In this document: positions 27,801 to 32,629 of the stretch, piece after piece
How positions within the stretch are numbered: the first letter of the stretch is position 1
How the letters are laid out: each line of letters starts with the position of its first letter
From: Nipponacmea schrenckii
Taxonomy: Eukaryota; Mollusca; Gastropoda; Lottiidae
Assembly (NCBI GenBank): GCA_030562195.1
Contig: JAUJPP010000005.1
Span: 42,333,106 to 42,397,105 of the forward strand
Length of the DNA stretch: 64,000 bases
Direction: 5' to 3'
Notes under the pieces: generated by a model
What the model saw: the letters and a program-made list of their open reading frames with translations, nothing else
Database searches by the model: none
What the model was told of the DNA's origin: nothing
Program-made: the position numbers and the translations under genes

Positions 27801-28653
27801 AATTGTAGCCAATAGTCTCTAGTGAATTGTAGTGAATTGTCTCTCTTGTGAATTGTCTCTTTAGCGAATTGTCTCTCTAGTGAATTGTCTCTCTAGTGAA
27901 TTGCCTCTCTAGTCTATTATCTCTGAATTAAAAACATGATGTCTGATGTGAGAATAGAATTAAAAGCCCATTGTAACATCTCCACAGTTTGTAGTTATTA
28001 AGCAATATTGGAAAACTAATAGTAGGATGTAAAACTCCATTTTATTTTACTCTGTTTCATTTATTACAAAACAATATTTTAATTTTGTTATACTATTGTT
28101 CTGTCGTCTAACGTTTCATCTAAATGCCTTCTTCAGAAACACTTCAGTGCTGTATAATCATATTTTTGTTGTCCATCTTTTACTTATTTAAAGTACCAAA
28201 GAACCTCATTTAAACTTTTAATAAGTAATAGAATGACGAAAAAATATGATCATGAAGTGCTTGTGAAGAAGATAATTAGCAAAAAAGTTAAACAACAGGA
28301 CAATAGTGGTGGGCCTGTATATTTTTAATTGTTTTTCCCTATTAAGTGAATCTATGATAAAATTCAAATTGTCCTACCTGAGATAGTCTATGAATAATAT
28401 TTAACAATTCTTTTGATATTCCTGATGAACTGGAACTGAGTTTCTGTAACAAATCTTCATGATAGTCCCGGCGGTGAAGTTTCTGGTACGCCCCAATCTG
28501 GGGGTGGGGATTGATGTCAGGTGTTACCCGCAGCCAGGGTAGATTCCGACTCATGTGAAAACTCATCATTGTAGAAATAAACGCTATCACTAATAAAATT
28601 CCGAATAAATCTTTTAAGGAACAATTTATCCATTTTAATAGAAGAATACCCAT
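661..28653 (-). CDS. CPED1: CPED1-like protein (TTL-like and cadherin-like regions), 14 coding exons, 3' end outside window
   Basis: Coding exons, in order of transcription: 28653-28378, 17329-17185, 15353-15199, 13472-13391, 7877-7718, 7221-7038, 5772-5615, 5011-4939, 4345-4184, 2721-2614, 2347-2136, 1604-1522, 1335-1306, 850-661. All introns are GT-AG, and the phases join without a stop into 672 codons plus two bases. Residues 16-32 form a hydrophobic segment near the N-terminus, typical of a type II Golgi/ER anchor. Around residue 190 the motif HQRVNVIPEL recalls the KxNxxPG step of tubulin-tyrosine-ligase-like proteins; around 405 LHPFILQ recalls their kPWLlEVN end. Residues about 615-672 fit the cadherin-like beta-sandwich (Pfam PF12733): EFSPFLTDYTATV. 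Known family: vertebrate CPED1 is about 1,000 residues with this order plus a C-terminal PC-esterase. The name is from domain order and motif memory, not from a search. Substrate and reaction are not established. Confidence 0.75.
1036..1252. repeat. Degenerate GTTGGGGTTCATTGGGA minisatellite in intron 13
   Basis: About ten imperfect copies of a unit containing TTGGGGTTCATTGGGA, with spacers of variable length. It lies between exons 13 and 14 and has no coding signal. Confidence 0.75.
1306..1335 (-). CDS. CPED1: CPED1-like exon 13, a 30-nt microexon
   Basis: The acceptor is ATTTTGTAG|ATGAT and the donor AAAG|GTGAGACT. It encodes DDFTKPPCDK in phase 1 to phase 1, so skipping it would keep the frame and remove ten residues just before the cadherin-like domain. 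Confidence 0.8.
1522..1604 (-). CDS. CPED1: CPED1-like exon 12, lysine/glutamate-rich linker
   Basis: 83 nt, phase 2 to phase 1; acceptor TCTTTTAG|TGATTCC, donor GAAG|GTATAC. It encodes a charged linker with KIIEKSEEKLPSRK, between the ligase-like region and the cadherin-like domain. Confidence 0.85.
1949..2064. mobile_element. Foldback element (MITE-like), about 115 bp
   Basis: The outer arms GATATAACAAGAAAC and GTTTCTTGTTAGATAT pair almost fully, and inside them GTATAACTCAATTCTTTAAT pairs with a nearly exact reverse complement. No coding capacity. It lies in intron 11. Confidence 0.6.
2136..2347 (-). CDS. CPED1: CPED1-like exon 11
   Basis: 212 nt, phase 0 to phase 2; acceptor TTCTTTCAG|CTGTAT, donor CCTTT|GTATGT. 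It encodes residues 502-571, including a DTNST sequon, WMSPPHSTLYLHS and an acidic end (NVDKEDRIESYDD). No motif recognised. Confidence 0.9.
2395..2474. repeat. (AAAT)n microsatellite
   Basis: A-rich tract passing into AAAT/AATA tetranucleotides, at the upstream side of the short intron 10. Confidence 0.9.
2614..2721 (-). CDS. CPED1: CPED1-like exon 10
   Basis: 108 nt, phase 0 at both ends; acceptor ATTGTTTCAG|AATCAA, donor ATTAAA|GTAAGTTGAG. It encodes residues 466-501, with VCNKERTVCLVEDDLHFIL. Being symmetric, it could be skipped without a frameshift. Confidence 0.9.
2870..3224 (-). mobile_element. tRNA-headed SINE, family 1, near full length
   Basis: Read on the minus strand it starts GGAGCCACGGTGGCTCA, with an A-box-like TGGCTCANTNRRTTAGA and a B-box-like GGGTTCAATCC about 35 nt later, then a family body and a tail of CATTT repeats. 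Other copies in the window share the order head, body, GAGTAGGACGTAAAACTCC, CATTT tail. A short ORF inside it is not a gene. Confidence 0.85.
3904..4020. mobile_element. Fragment of a TACCGTATAATT-ended inverted-repeat element
   Basis: Begins TACCGTATAATTCTGTGTA, followed by TAATGCGCAGG and later GGGTTCGCATTATATTC. The element at 22475-22617 ends in the reverse complement of the same terminus. Such ends resemble pogo-type DNA transposons; that class call is inference. The inner limit is uncertain. Confidence 0.45.
4184..4345 (-). CDS. CPED1: CPED1-like exon 9
   Basis: 162 nt, phase 0 at both ends; acceptor CTATTTTTAG|ATACG, donor TTAGGG|GTAAGTAAGG. It encodes residues 412-465: a mostly helical-looking segment with NEYLVHQKILNDLAAMLVSK, directly after the HPFILQ motif, as the post-ligase helix does in tubulin ligase relatives. 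Confidence 0.9.
4497..4577. mobile_element. Short inverted-repeat element (19-bp arms)
   Basis: GTAAATGTAGTTGATCACG at the left end pairs with its reverse complement at 4559-4577 with one mismatch. The 43-bp interior is AT-rich. Probably a non-autonomous MITE remnant in intron 8. Confidence 0.6.
4939..5011 (-). CDS. CPED1: CPED1-like exon 8
   Basis: 73 nt, phase 2 to phase 0; acceptor ATGTTGTAG|ATGTCC, donor CTTCAG|GTAAAA. It encodes RCPSCFQWLEMVTVFNTTL and HPFILQ. The CxxC and the end motif are the parts that best recall the ligase-like fold; NTT is a sequon. Confidence 0.9.
5486..5545 (-). mobile_element. SINE family 1, tail fragment
   Basis: Carries the ATGAAATGAAATGAATGGAG tail and the start of the 3' body, then diverges. 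Truncated copy in intron 7. Confidence 0.7.
5615..5772 (-). CDS. CPED1: CPED1-like exon 7
   Basis: 158 nt, phase 0 to phase 2; acceptor GTCTGTTTCAG|CCATTA, donor AATCAG|GTGGGTTGG. It encodes residues 335-386, including RTFTLSELQAVISDL and LQDLIVTTLMNLEASHWL, two predicted helices. Confidence 0.9.
5964..6307. mobile_element. MITE family A, 344 bp, inverted termini
   Basis: Begins TTAAAGGAATACTGCGTCTT and ends in the imperfect reverse complement (AAGATACAGTATCACTTTAA). Internal similarity to the copy at 26381-26741 runs the whole length (TATATTCATCA, ACACCAGGTAAGTTCACTGA). Both ends carry TTAA, as a piggyBac-type target would leave; this assignment is inference. Confidence 0.75.
7038..7221 (-). 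CDS. CPED1: CPED1-like exon 6
   Basis: 184 nt, phase 2 to phase 0; acceptor TATTTCTAG|AGTTATA, donor AACAAG|GTGAGATG. It encodes residues 273-334: IEPVKRSSIGILLPENL and MFNILVMSFSPLRVYLHPEG, strand-rich and central to the ligase-like region. Confidence 0.9.
7322..7640. repeat. Two direct copies of a 150-bp segment in intron 5
   Basis: ATATTTATGACACGCCCC occurs at about 7330 and 7482, each followed by a TTGATTGACAG segment and then by similar AT-rich sequence with AATGAATGTG. The copies have diverged. Confidence 0.65.
7718..7877 (-). CDS. CPED1: CPED1-like exon 5
   Basis: 160 nt, phase 1 to phase 2; acceptor ATTTGTAG|GTAAATGG, donor AAACAG|GTTGGTAG. It encodes residues 220-272, with KWLNKNGLDCAVFPDREN and CGNQSVYILDN (NQS sequon). 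Confidence 0.9.
7885..8667. other. Intron 4, non-coding AT-rich stretch with a CA-rich tract
   Basis: No exon seen. At 8550-8650 the sequence is rich in CACACA/CACCC. Near 8440-8520 a motif pair (CAGTGCTATATATAATTATA, AAAGTGCTTGACAG) resembles the 3' ends of CR1/L2-like retroposons, but is too short to call. Confidence 0.5.
8668..8966 (+). mobile_element. SINE family 2 copy
   Basis: The head carries GCGTTGGTTCTTAACG and, further on, GAGTTCTAATCTC, weakly like tRNA A and B boxes. The body has GACCTTGAATAAGTCATCTT, TCCAGTCCACCCAGCTGTAA and GGTAGAAAGGATCC; the tail is TTGTTATCCTTGTAAAATAT and TTTC repeats. The same body occurs at 15434, 25373 and 40993. Confidence 0.75.
9053..10055 (-). pseudogene. 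Non-LTR retrotransposon ORF2 remnant (CR1/L2-like C-terminal part)
   Basis: On the minus strand fragments follow the order of a CR1/L2-like reverse transcriptase after the active site: WMKNYMNQDKTELKVL, then IRQYLSDSACKTLVTTL, SRMDYSDALLYGV, LQRVQNTTAKLI, then LNGRALVYLQDVL, the LWNCLPAN motif and LLTIKKQLKTDLLICLNF followed by TGA at 9055-9053. The frame is broken more than once, the FADD box is missing, and a 23-bp array interrupts the LWN-LP motif. Dead copy. Confidence 0.85.
9128..9395. repeat. 23-bp minisatellite built from the retrotransposon LWN-LP segment
   Basis: About twelve copies of a 23-bp unit containing TTAGCTGGTAGACAGTTCC. On the minus strand one register reads LWNCLPA, exactly where the surrounding pseudogene should have this motif, so the unit is a segment of the element's own ORF. 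The right-hand copies (9290-9395) are decayed. Confidence 0.9.
10056..10489. other. Intron 4 sequence between pseudogene and array
   Basis: No coding signal and no clear repeat; ordinary AT-rich intron. Confidence 0.4.
10490..13150. repeat. 2.7-kb minisatellite, about 57-bp unit, intron 4
   Basis: Close to fifty copies of a unit with the order TAGATCAGTTGTCTAAAGAT, CTCTACAAGTCAAACTTCAG, AGACACAGGCTAAA. Copies differ by many small indels, mostly in A and G runs, and by AAGTC/ACGTC/TTTTC variants. No long ORF. It is the longest array in the window. Confidence 0.95.
13190..13385. mobile_element. Partial copy of MITE family B
   Basis: GTGGAATTGCAAGATTCAGA, ATGTCTGATTG and CCTCTTTACAAACTC align in order with the element at 31824-32143. 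Its right end reaches the exon 4 donor, within a few bases of 13390. Confidence 0.45.
13391..13472 (-). CDS. CPED1: CPED1-like exon 4
   Basis: 82 nt, phase 0 to phase 1; acceptor CTTTATTTCAG|GTTAATG, donor AAAACAG|GTATTTACC. It encodes residues 193-219: VNVIPELQERIQDDIQSLCY. With the HQR before it this forms the step recalling the tubulin-ligase family (KxNxxPG...L..Kd). Confidence 0.9.
13681..14702. repeat. 15-16-bp minisatellite (AGGTTTATTTTACCA), 1.0 kb, intron 3
   Basis: About 65 copies. The 15-bp period is a multiple of three, which makes long open frames reading GLFYQ or KVYFT; these are by-products. Outer copies end ACCAA with TTTATT, whereas most copies between about 14140 and 14580 end ACCGA with TTTGTT, so the array has an inner block of a distinct variant. 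Confidence 0.95.
14811..15222. repeat. 32-bp tandem array duplicating the exon 3 3' end and splice donor
   Basis: About twelve copies of a 32-bp unit containing GTTTAAGAAAGAGTAACTCA and CCCGTTGATGTT. The first copy in minus-strand sense overlaps exon 3 (15199-15222), and each unit repeats the coding end plus GG|GTGAGTTACTC. One copy near 14890 has an A-run replacing the middle. Confidence 0.95.
15199..15353 (-). CDS. CPED1: CPED1-like exon 3
   Basis: 155 nt, phase 1 to phase 0; acceptor TATATTTCAG|GTGTAC, donor AACGG|GTGAGTTACTC. It encodes residues 141-192: REVEDLYDSIGWSILLCLN, an NNSSP sequon, and KLFLKQHQR at the end. The last bases and the donor are repeated about eleven more times in the adjoining array; the chosen donor is the first and the only one that keeps the frame into exon 4 without a stop. 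Confidence 0.9.
15434..15606 (-). mobile_element. SINE family 2 copy, truncated
   Basis: Reverse complement of the family body: AAAGAAAGAAAGAT tail, ATTTTACAAGGATAACAACT, GGATCCTTTCTACCAG, TGGGTGGACTGGAATTATGA. Head missing. Confidence 0.75.
15985..16655. repeat. 19-bp minisatellite (CAGCATCACTTGTAAAATA), intron 2
   Basis: About 35 very regular copies; the variable positions are mainly AAAATA, AAACA and ACAATA. Almost no indels, so it is either young or strongly homogenised. Confidence 0.97.
17185..17329 (-). CDS. CPED1: CPED1-like exon 2
   Basis: 145 nt, phase 0 to phase 1; acceptor TATTTACAG|ACAGAGG, donor TTTAGATG|GTAAGAACCC. It encodes residues 93-141: LLPDFEQPYILLAEGSLSAV, then IQSVFNKYGVDVKFHVLDG. 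It follows the 11-kb intron 1; an unseen symmetric exon inside that intron is possible. Confidence 0.88.
17735..18277 (-). CDS. Unidentified 180-codon ORF inside intron 1
   Basis: Open for 180 codons in AT-rich DNA, which is long for chance. Contains LQEKLEKKHEIVRVYWEKGL, then KMIEDRKIGSKDSDAWGYGE; the C-terminal 50 residues are hydrophobic and low in complexity and may be mere read-through. The start lies inside a dispersed repeat (see 18275-18375), so a transposon-derived fragment is more likely than a host gene. It has no splice-site fit to CPED1. I do not recognise the family. Confidence 0.3.
   Translation of the reverse strand: MLSTNQLSILTSIIESFIKRDKPLLQLSPSLHIVLSFVAESGEKSFQAYFAKTLFCSIRSYLLTYSRLQEKLEKKHEIVRVYWEKGLCKMIEDRKIGSKDSDAWGYGEPSQEPTYNDKYQEHRFISLSLIIIFVWKYFIFFNDQKELISCFQLRKFFFKFVTMLREFMRYFLYLMLLMTN
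18275..18375 (+). repeat. Dispersed repeat C, copy 1
   Basis: Contains AACGTTCGCAAACTAGGTAG, TTGGTAGTTGGATTGGTTCA and GATTCTGTGATGTTGG in order. The same order occurs at 21505-21630 and, reversed, at 48900-49130. Confidence 0.65.
18849..18908. repeat. Perfect 22-bp-arm hairpin with 16-nt loop
   Basis: GGGGCTTGGCGTAGTGATAC plus CA at 18849-18870 is exactly complementary to 18887-18908. The loop is CTCCTACGCACACTCT. Outside it TACATGTGTAAT (about 18763) and ATTACACATATG (about 18824) form a second inverted pair. It may be a foldback element or a small-RNA-type hairpin; nothing in the sequence decides. Confidence 0.85.
18960..19330. other. Intron 1 sequence without recognisable features
   Basis: AT-rich; no exon, repeat or RNA gene seen. 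Confidence 0.4.
19331..20475. repeat. 56-bp minisatellite family M56, locus 1, intron 1
   Basis: About twenty copies of a unit with the order AGCTCAATTTCAGCTATCTG, TATAGTCATCTAAATATTAA, CTTTACCAGCTGATAG. Some copies lack part of the unit. The same unit returns at 35890-36135. Confidence 0.95.
20668..20790. mobile_element. Inverted-repeat element with AAGCCAGCTTTTAT ends
   Basis: AAGCCAGCTTTTAT near 20680 pairs with ATAAAAGCTAGCTT near 20776, one mismatch. A related end (GGCTTTAAGCTGGCTTTTGT) occurs at about 6880 in intron 6 and again near 20970. Probably MITE remains. Confidence 0.5.
21505..21630 (+). repeat. Dispersed repeat C, copy 2
   Basis: Shares TTGGTTGGTAGTTGACAAGT, ATGTTCGCTATTAGC, AACTAGATAGTTGTTGGTAG and CAAGATTCTTTGCTG with copies 1 and 3, in order. 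Confidence 0.65.
21631..22474. other. Intron 1, mostly unique, with a CpG-containing patch
   Basis: 22020-22110 is richer in CpG and GC than its surroundings (ACGTCATGACAATCACGTC, CATTGCGCATGC), followed by short CGTCTATACGTCAATACGTC repeats. No exon or strong promoter signal is visible. Confidence 0.4.
22475..22617. mobile_element. TACCGTATAATT-ended inverted-repeat element, second copy
   Basis: Ends ...CTGCGCACTATATTCGGAAT|TATACGGTA, the reverse complement of the terminus at 3904. Contains two inner GGGGTGCGCAYTATACATG motifs. Non-coding. Confidence 0.5.
23371..23535 (-). mobile_element. SINE family 1, central body fragment
   Basis: Reverse complement of the body: AGGACAGCAGTATTAGCATT, TTGCGATTTCCATCTGTCGA, TGATCTTCAACGTGCACAAT, then a diverged CATCACCGACAG. 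No head or tail. Confidence 0.7.
23536..24771. other. Intron 1 sequence without recognisable features
   Basis: About 1.2 kb of AT-rich, apparently single-copy DNA. No exon with matching phases found. Confidence 0.4.
24772..24815 (-). mobile_element. SINE family 1, tail fragment
   Basis: AAAATGAAATGAATAGAGTC and TTACGTCCTACTCTTATGCC match the 3' part of the family. Confidence 0.7.
25373..25632 (+). mobile_element. SINE family 2, best-preserved copy
   Basis: The head AGAGCACTGGTTCCTTAC is followed 55 nt on by GTGGGTTCCGATCCC, a fair B-box (GGTTCNANNCC). The body TGATCTTGAATAAATCATCT, GGATAATCTGGGAAAGATCA, GGTAGAAAGGATCC and the tail TTGTTATCCTTGTAAAATAT then TTCTTTC follow. A tRNA-derived head is therefore plausible for this family. 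Confidence 0.75.
26381..26741. mobile_element. MITE family A, 361 bp
   Basis: Starts TTAAAGGAATACTATGTCTT and ends TAAGATACAGTATCACTTTA plus A: inverted termini of about 24 bp. Colinear with the copy at 5964-6307. Two short ORFs inside are accidental. Confidence 0.8.
27030..27925. repeat. 16-bp minisatellite (GAATTGTCTCTCTAGC), 0.9 kb, intron 1
   Basis: Over fifty copies with frequent CAAATT, CCAATT and GTGAATT variants and occasional missing bases. A degenerate, older-looking array. Confidence 0.93.
28020..28070 (+). mobile_element. SINE family 1, tail fragment
   Basis: AGTAGGATGTAAAACTCCAT followed by TTTATTTTACTCTGTTTCAT, the family 3' end with a decayed tail. Confidence 0.55.
28378..28653 (-). 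CDS. CPED1: CPED1-like exon 1 (signal anchor)
   Basis: 92 codons from ATG at 28653-28651, ending CTATCTCAG|GTAGGACAAT. The start has A at -3 and G at +4. Seven-base-upstream ATG (28660) is out of frame with a weaker context. The N-terminus has K7, W8 and K14, a hydrophobic stretch LFGILLVIAFISTMM (16-30), then a lumenal stem with HPQIGAYQKLHRRDYHEDLL. This fits a type II Golgi/ER protein. Confidence 0.9.
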
Positions 28654-28668
28654 GATTCATTGCAGCAC
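28654..28668 (-). other. CPED1: 5' UTR part of exon 1 with upstream splice acceptor
   Basis: GTATATTTTCAG|GTGCTGCAATG places a 3' splice site at 28669, so at least one non-coding exon lies further right. If the exon really starts here, the in-UTR ATG at 28660 makes a short overlapping upstream ORF. Confidence 0.55.
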
Positions 28669-28669
28669 C

Positions 28670-29404
28670 TGAAAATATACAAAAATGAAATTGAGACTGC
28701 GTTGTATTTTATCACAGACAAATTACTATTCAATATGTTAACATGCAGATAAATACAAGCAAGCACCTTGCAGAAAAACTGATAAAACAATGCTTTATAA
28801 AATATTCATCAATAAAGAACTAAGATTAAATAAAATATCTTCAAAGACTATCCTCAATATCTCTAACTACTTTAAAAATAAAACCAAGATATGATCTTCA
28901 ATAGGAAAAAATCTCACAAAACCTCTTTCTTCATTCTAGTTTTCCATCAATTAATTACACTAGATTCACGATCATTATAGCCAATTTAGTTTTTATTCAA
29001 TATCCATATAACAAGATTCTATTCCAACAGTTCTTTCTTCCTCTTCAAAAACAGATATTTCAAAAAAAGTTCCAAAACTAATTTTGTTGACAATGTTTCA
29101 ATCGAGTAACTATAAAATCCTTAATTTCATCAAGTCCTTCTTTTATTTTTATCACTTTTAGAAATATGTTAAAAGTCTCATTCTGTTTATAATGGTCCAA
29201 TAACACATTTTCTATTCAGACCAATTTTAATTTGTCCATCTTAAACAAACTGAGGGGTCAAAATTTATCTTTGTTCCTTGTCAACCCTTTTAACCAACAG
29301 ATGGTCGAAGTTTTTAACAATTGATAAAATAATTTCTGTCAACACCATCTTCATTATAAACTTATTAATCATCATCATTGTTCACAGTTCAAACAGTTAC
29401 ATTT
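28670..29404. other. Upstream of the coding start, no features seen
   Basis: AT-rich, non-repetitive; probably the intron between a 5' non-coding exon and exon 1. Confidence 0.4.
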
Positions 29405-29550
29405 ACAATGAACTGAATGAATGAATGAATGAATTGAACACATAAAGGGGATAATGAATGAATAATTAAAGGAATGAAATAAAGAACAAATGAATGAATA
29501 AATGAACACATAAACGGAATAATGAATGAATAATTAAAGAATGAAAAAAT
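29405..29550. repeat. (GAAT)n-based degenerate repeat
   Basis: GAATGAATGAATGAATGAAT followed by two longer copies with ACACATAAA, GGATAATGAATGAATAATTA and AAAGAA. Confidence 0.85.
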
Positions 29551-29939
29551 TAATTAACTTGGAGTATTTTGACAAAAATGCTGTTATTTTATAAACTAAT
29601 AACAAAAAAACAGAATTTACGAAACAATTAGTTACTACCTCTGATTACCATAATTTCAAAAATTAAAATACATTTCATAAAATTAACAAAGCCTATAAAC
29701 TGTTGAACACTGAAGACAGAATCTATAAAACTGGCAAATATTCTCACTTTAATAATCTAGTCTTATAAATAGTTTTCTTAATAAAAATATTATTTTTTTC
29801 TATGATCAATATTATGACAATCAAGCAGTGTGAAATGTTGGTGTAATAAATTGATAGTTGATGGTATTATGCTGTATATGTACAGTTGATTACAGGTGCT
29901 GGGAAGTCTGTACCCAGTTGACATCTACCTTGTAATTAC

Positions 29940-30030
29940 TGTAATACTACCTCTTAGAATAGATATAAAATTTTAAGCCTCAAACTTGATCAATAAGAGT
30001 ATTTGTTTTGTCTCCCTATACAAGCTAACA
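29940..30030. mobile_element. MITE family A fragment
   Basis: GTAATACTACCTCTTAGAAT, ATAAAATTTTAAGCCTCAAA and ATCAATAAGAGTAT match the left half of the family A elements; the right half is absent. Confidence 0.5.
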
Positions 30031-30184
30031 ACCAGTTAGATTGATATGCAATCATTGACAATGACAAGGCAATAGTTAGATAACAGTGTATGTAAAGCAC
30101 ATATAGTCTTTAAATAAGACAGAAATGTAATCTAAATTTGAATGCTTGAAAATCTATGAGTATATCAGTTAGACCCTGAACAAC

Positions 30185-30507
30185 TTGTGCACTCCCCTGA
30201 GACACAGGCTAGAGTCTAAATAAGCAGGTCTCCCCTGAACACAGGCTATGAGGTCTTATATATAAAAGCAGTCTCCCCTGGACACAGGCTATGAGTCTAA
30301 ATAAGCAGGTCTCCCCTGAGACACAGGCTATGAGTCTAAATAAGCAGGTCTCCCCTGAGACACAGGCTATGAGTCTAAATAAGCAGGTCTCCCCTGAGAC
30401 ACAGGCTATGAGTCTAAATAAGCAGGTCTCCCCTGAGACACAGGCTATGAGTCTAAATAAGCAGGTCTCCCCTGAGACACAGGCTATGAGTCTAAATAAG
30501 CAGGTCT
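30185..30507. repeat. 39-bp minisatellite open on both strands
   Basis: About eight copies of a unit with GTCTCCCCTGAGACACAGGC and TATGAGTCTAAATAAGCAG. Since 39 is a multiple of three, plus (MSLNKQVSPETQA) and minus (LFRLIACVSGETC) frames both stay open; no start, signal or splice logic supports coding. Confidence 0.95.
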
Positions 30508-31823
30508 TTATATTAATAGAAGAAAATCCACCAGAGATCAATCTAACTGTTTCTGTTATCATCTGACATGTTTGACAAGGGGTCCCAGGAGGATTCATAT
30601 ATAACTATCATTGGAATGGAACTCTTTAGTCAATAACAAGCTAGTTTGTCCTCTGATTGGTTGTATTCTGTTGAATCCTTGCTTTGTTTAGAAGGTAGTC
30701 TAACAACCTATTGTTCCACTGAAAGAGGTATATTTCCTACTATTTCCAGAAATATAAACAGATTGGTTTCCAAGGCTGTTTATCAAAGTAAATGATCTTT
30801 TTGTAGAAGGAATGAATAAAACTGATTTGAAGCATCAATAAAGAAAATAATATTACAACACCACTTTCTTAATGACATCGTATCATCTCACAATTTATAG
30901 CTAGCTTAACTTCCCAATTCTCCGTGGTAACGTGGTTATAGTCAATTGTTTGTAAAAGTAAATGATCTGTTTGTAAAATGAATGAATAAAACATGACAGA
31001 GCATCTATTATCTATCAAAATCATTATTAATCTGACATCAGTCAATATTAATATAACCAGGAAATACACAGACTAATAAACTATGATTAATAAAGTTCCA
31101 TTGGTTCCTGCAACCATGGTGAATAGAGAAATGGTAATTTGATGAAAGTGAAGTCAAGAGACAGACTTTATTAAGAATGGCACTTTATAAATTATTCACA
31201 AATCAAGTGTTTTCTGACAATTAGTGTTGATTTTATCATCCTTTAATCACTTTGTTAATTATAACTCTTTCTTCATACAAATAGCCATTGTTTAAAACAC
31301 CATTTATGGAAGTTCAATATCCTGCAACTCTGTCTATGATATTTTATAAAATTAGAAAATTCTTTTAGTAAGTAGTGGTGATTTTAAAGAGAGCAGAAAG
31401 AGGTTGGCTATCACCCCCCTCACTTTTAACACTTTTTAAATTTTTTATCATTTTAAATAGAGAATGGCCTGTAGTTAACCTCCTTACTGTAGGGCCTACC
31501 CTTCCCTCTCGCTGTTAACATTGGTTAAGGAAGCTGTATAAATAAGTTTCAGCTGACAAACTGCCACAGGGTTTTACAGAAATTGAAACAGGGTGTCTTA
31601 TCTACATCTGGGGACCAAACAGTTATTATTAACAATAATATTAGCAAGAGACAACATCTTGAAGTACAAATTACAAGTTATTTAAAATGACAATGGATAC
31701 TCAGAACTTCTCAAATAACCAACTCTGACACATGTTTCCCTTTCATTATCAACAATATATTCATAGCTGGACTGTAATTGTTTAATACCTGGGGCTTGTA
31801 AAGGAGATAGTTCAACAAGGCAC
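30508..31823. other. Non-coding, mostly unique stretch
   Basis: No gene or clear repeat. Two related AAGTAAATGATCTGTTTGTA segments at about 30786 and 30956 show a small duplication. Confidence 0.4.
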
Positions 31824-32143
31824 TTTTAAAGGGATTGTAAACAGATTTTCTAAATATTTTTATATGTATTGTGGACATCAATTTACAACATTCTAATTCT
31901 AAGAATAATGTCAGTGATTCTTGTAATTCCACTGAAACCAAATGTTTTATCAAGTCATAATCAGCAAAGAGCCTTAGAAATTATTTGGAGTTTTTGTAAA
32001 AGTGTCGTTAGAAAACATCACAGTTTAAGTGGAATTGCAAATACCACAGACATCTGATTGGAACTTGAAATGATGCAAATTGATATAATCAGTTTTCCTG
32101 ATACACATACAAACTTAAGAAACCCTTGTACAATCTCTTTAAA
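31824..32143. mobile_element. MITE family B, about 320 bp
   Basis: Left end TTTTAAAGGGATTGTAAACA pairs with right end TTGTACAATCTCTTTAAA. The interior has AGTGGAATTGCAAATACCAC and AGACATCTGATTGGAAC, shared with remnants at 13190-13385 and 51080-51185. Confidence 0.7.
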
Positions 32144-32164
32144 CTTGAGATGTTAGTAGCTTAA

Positions 32165-32300
32165 ATCTCATGAGATTTGTCATAATAGATAATTCAACAA
32201 GTGCATCTTTAAATCACAGGATTGTCAAGGGAGATAACAAATGATCTTTAATCCTGAGGGTTTTGTCAAGAGAGACAACTCAACAAGTGAATCTTTAAAT
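32165..32300. repeat. Short degenerate tandem duplication
   Basis: Two to three copies with CAACAAGTGCATCTTTAAAT, GGATTGTCAAGGGAGATAAC and GATCTTTAATCCTGAGG order. Confidence 0.55.
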
Positions 32301-32629
32301 GGATTAATCAGTCAACAGACTGGACACACTGATAATATTAAAATAAATACTAACTGTAATGACTGGCTATTATTGGTCACACTCCACTGACCAGTGTCCA
32401 GTTGCTGCCTATTGTACTAGAGCTAATACGATTACTGTAAGATTACCAGTCTGAATGGAAGAGAATGATGAATGAACTTTCGTCAATCCTCTTCAAGTTT
32501 TATTCTGTGGTCAAGACATGATTCATGATTATCAGTTATAAACAGATTGAAGATATTTCTAGTTTTAAAGATGGTTTGGATATTATGAATCAGCTTATAC
32601 AGATTCAGTATTCAGAAAATTGTCTTAGT

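Noticed and set aside
30209..30598. ORFs on both strands with 13-residue repeats
   Set aside because: 39-bp array; no independent coding evidence.
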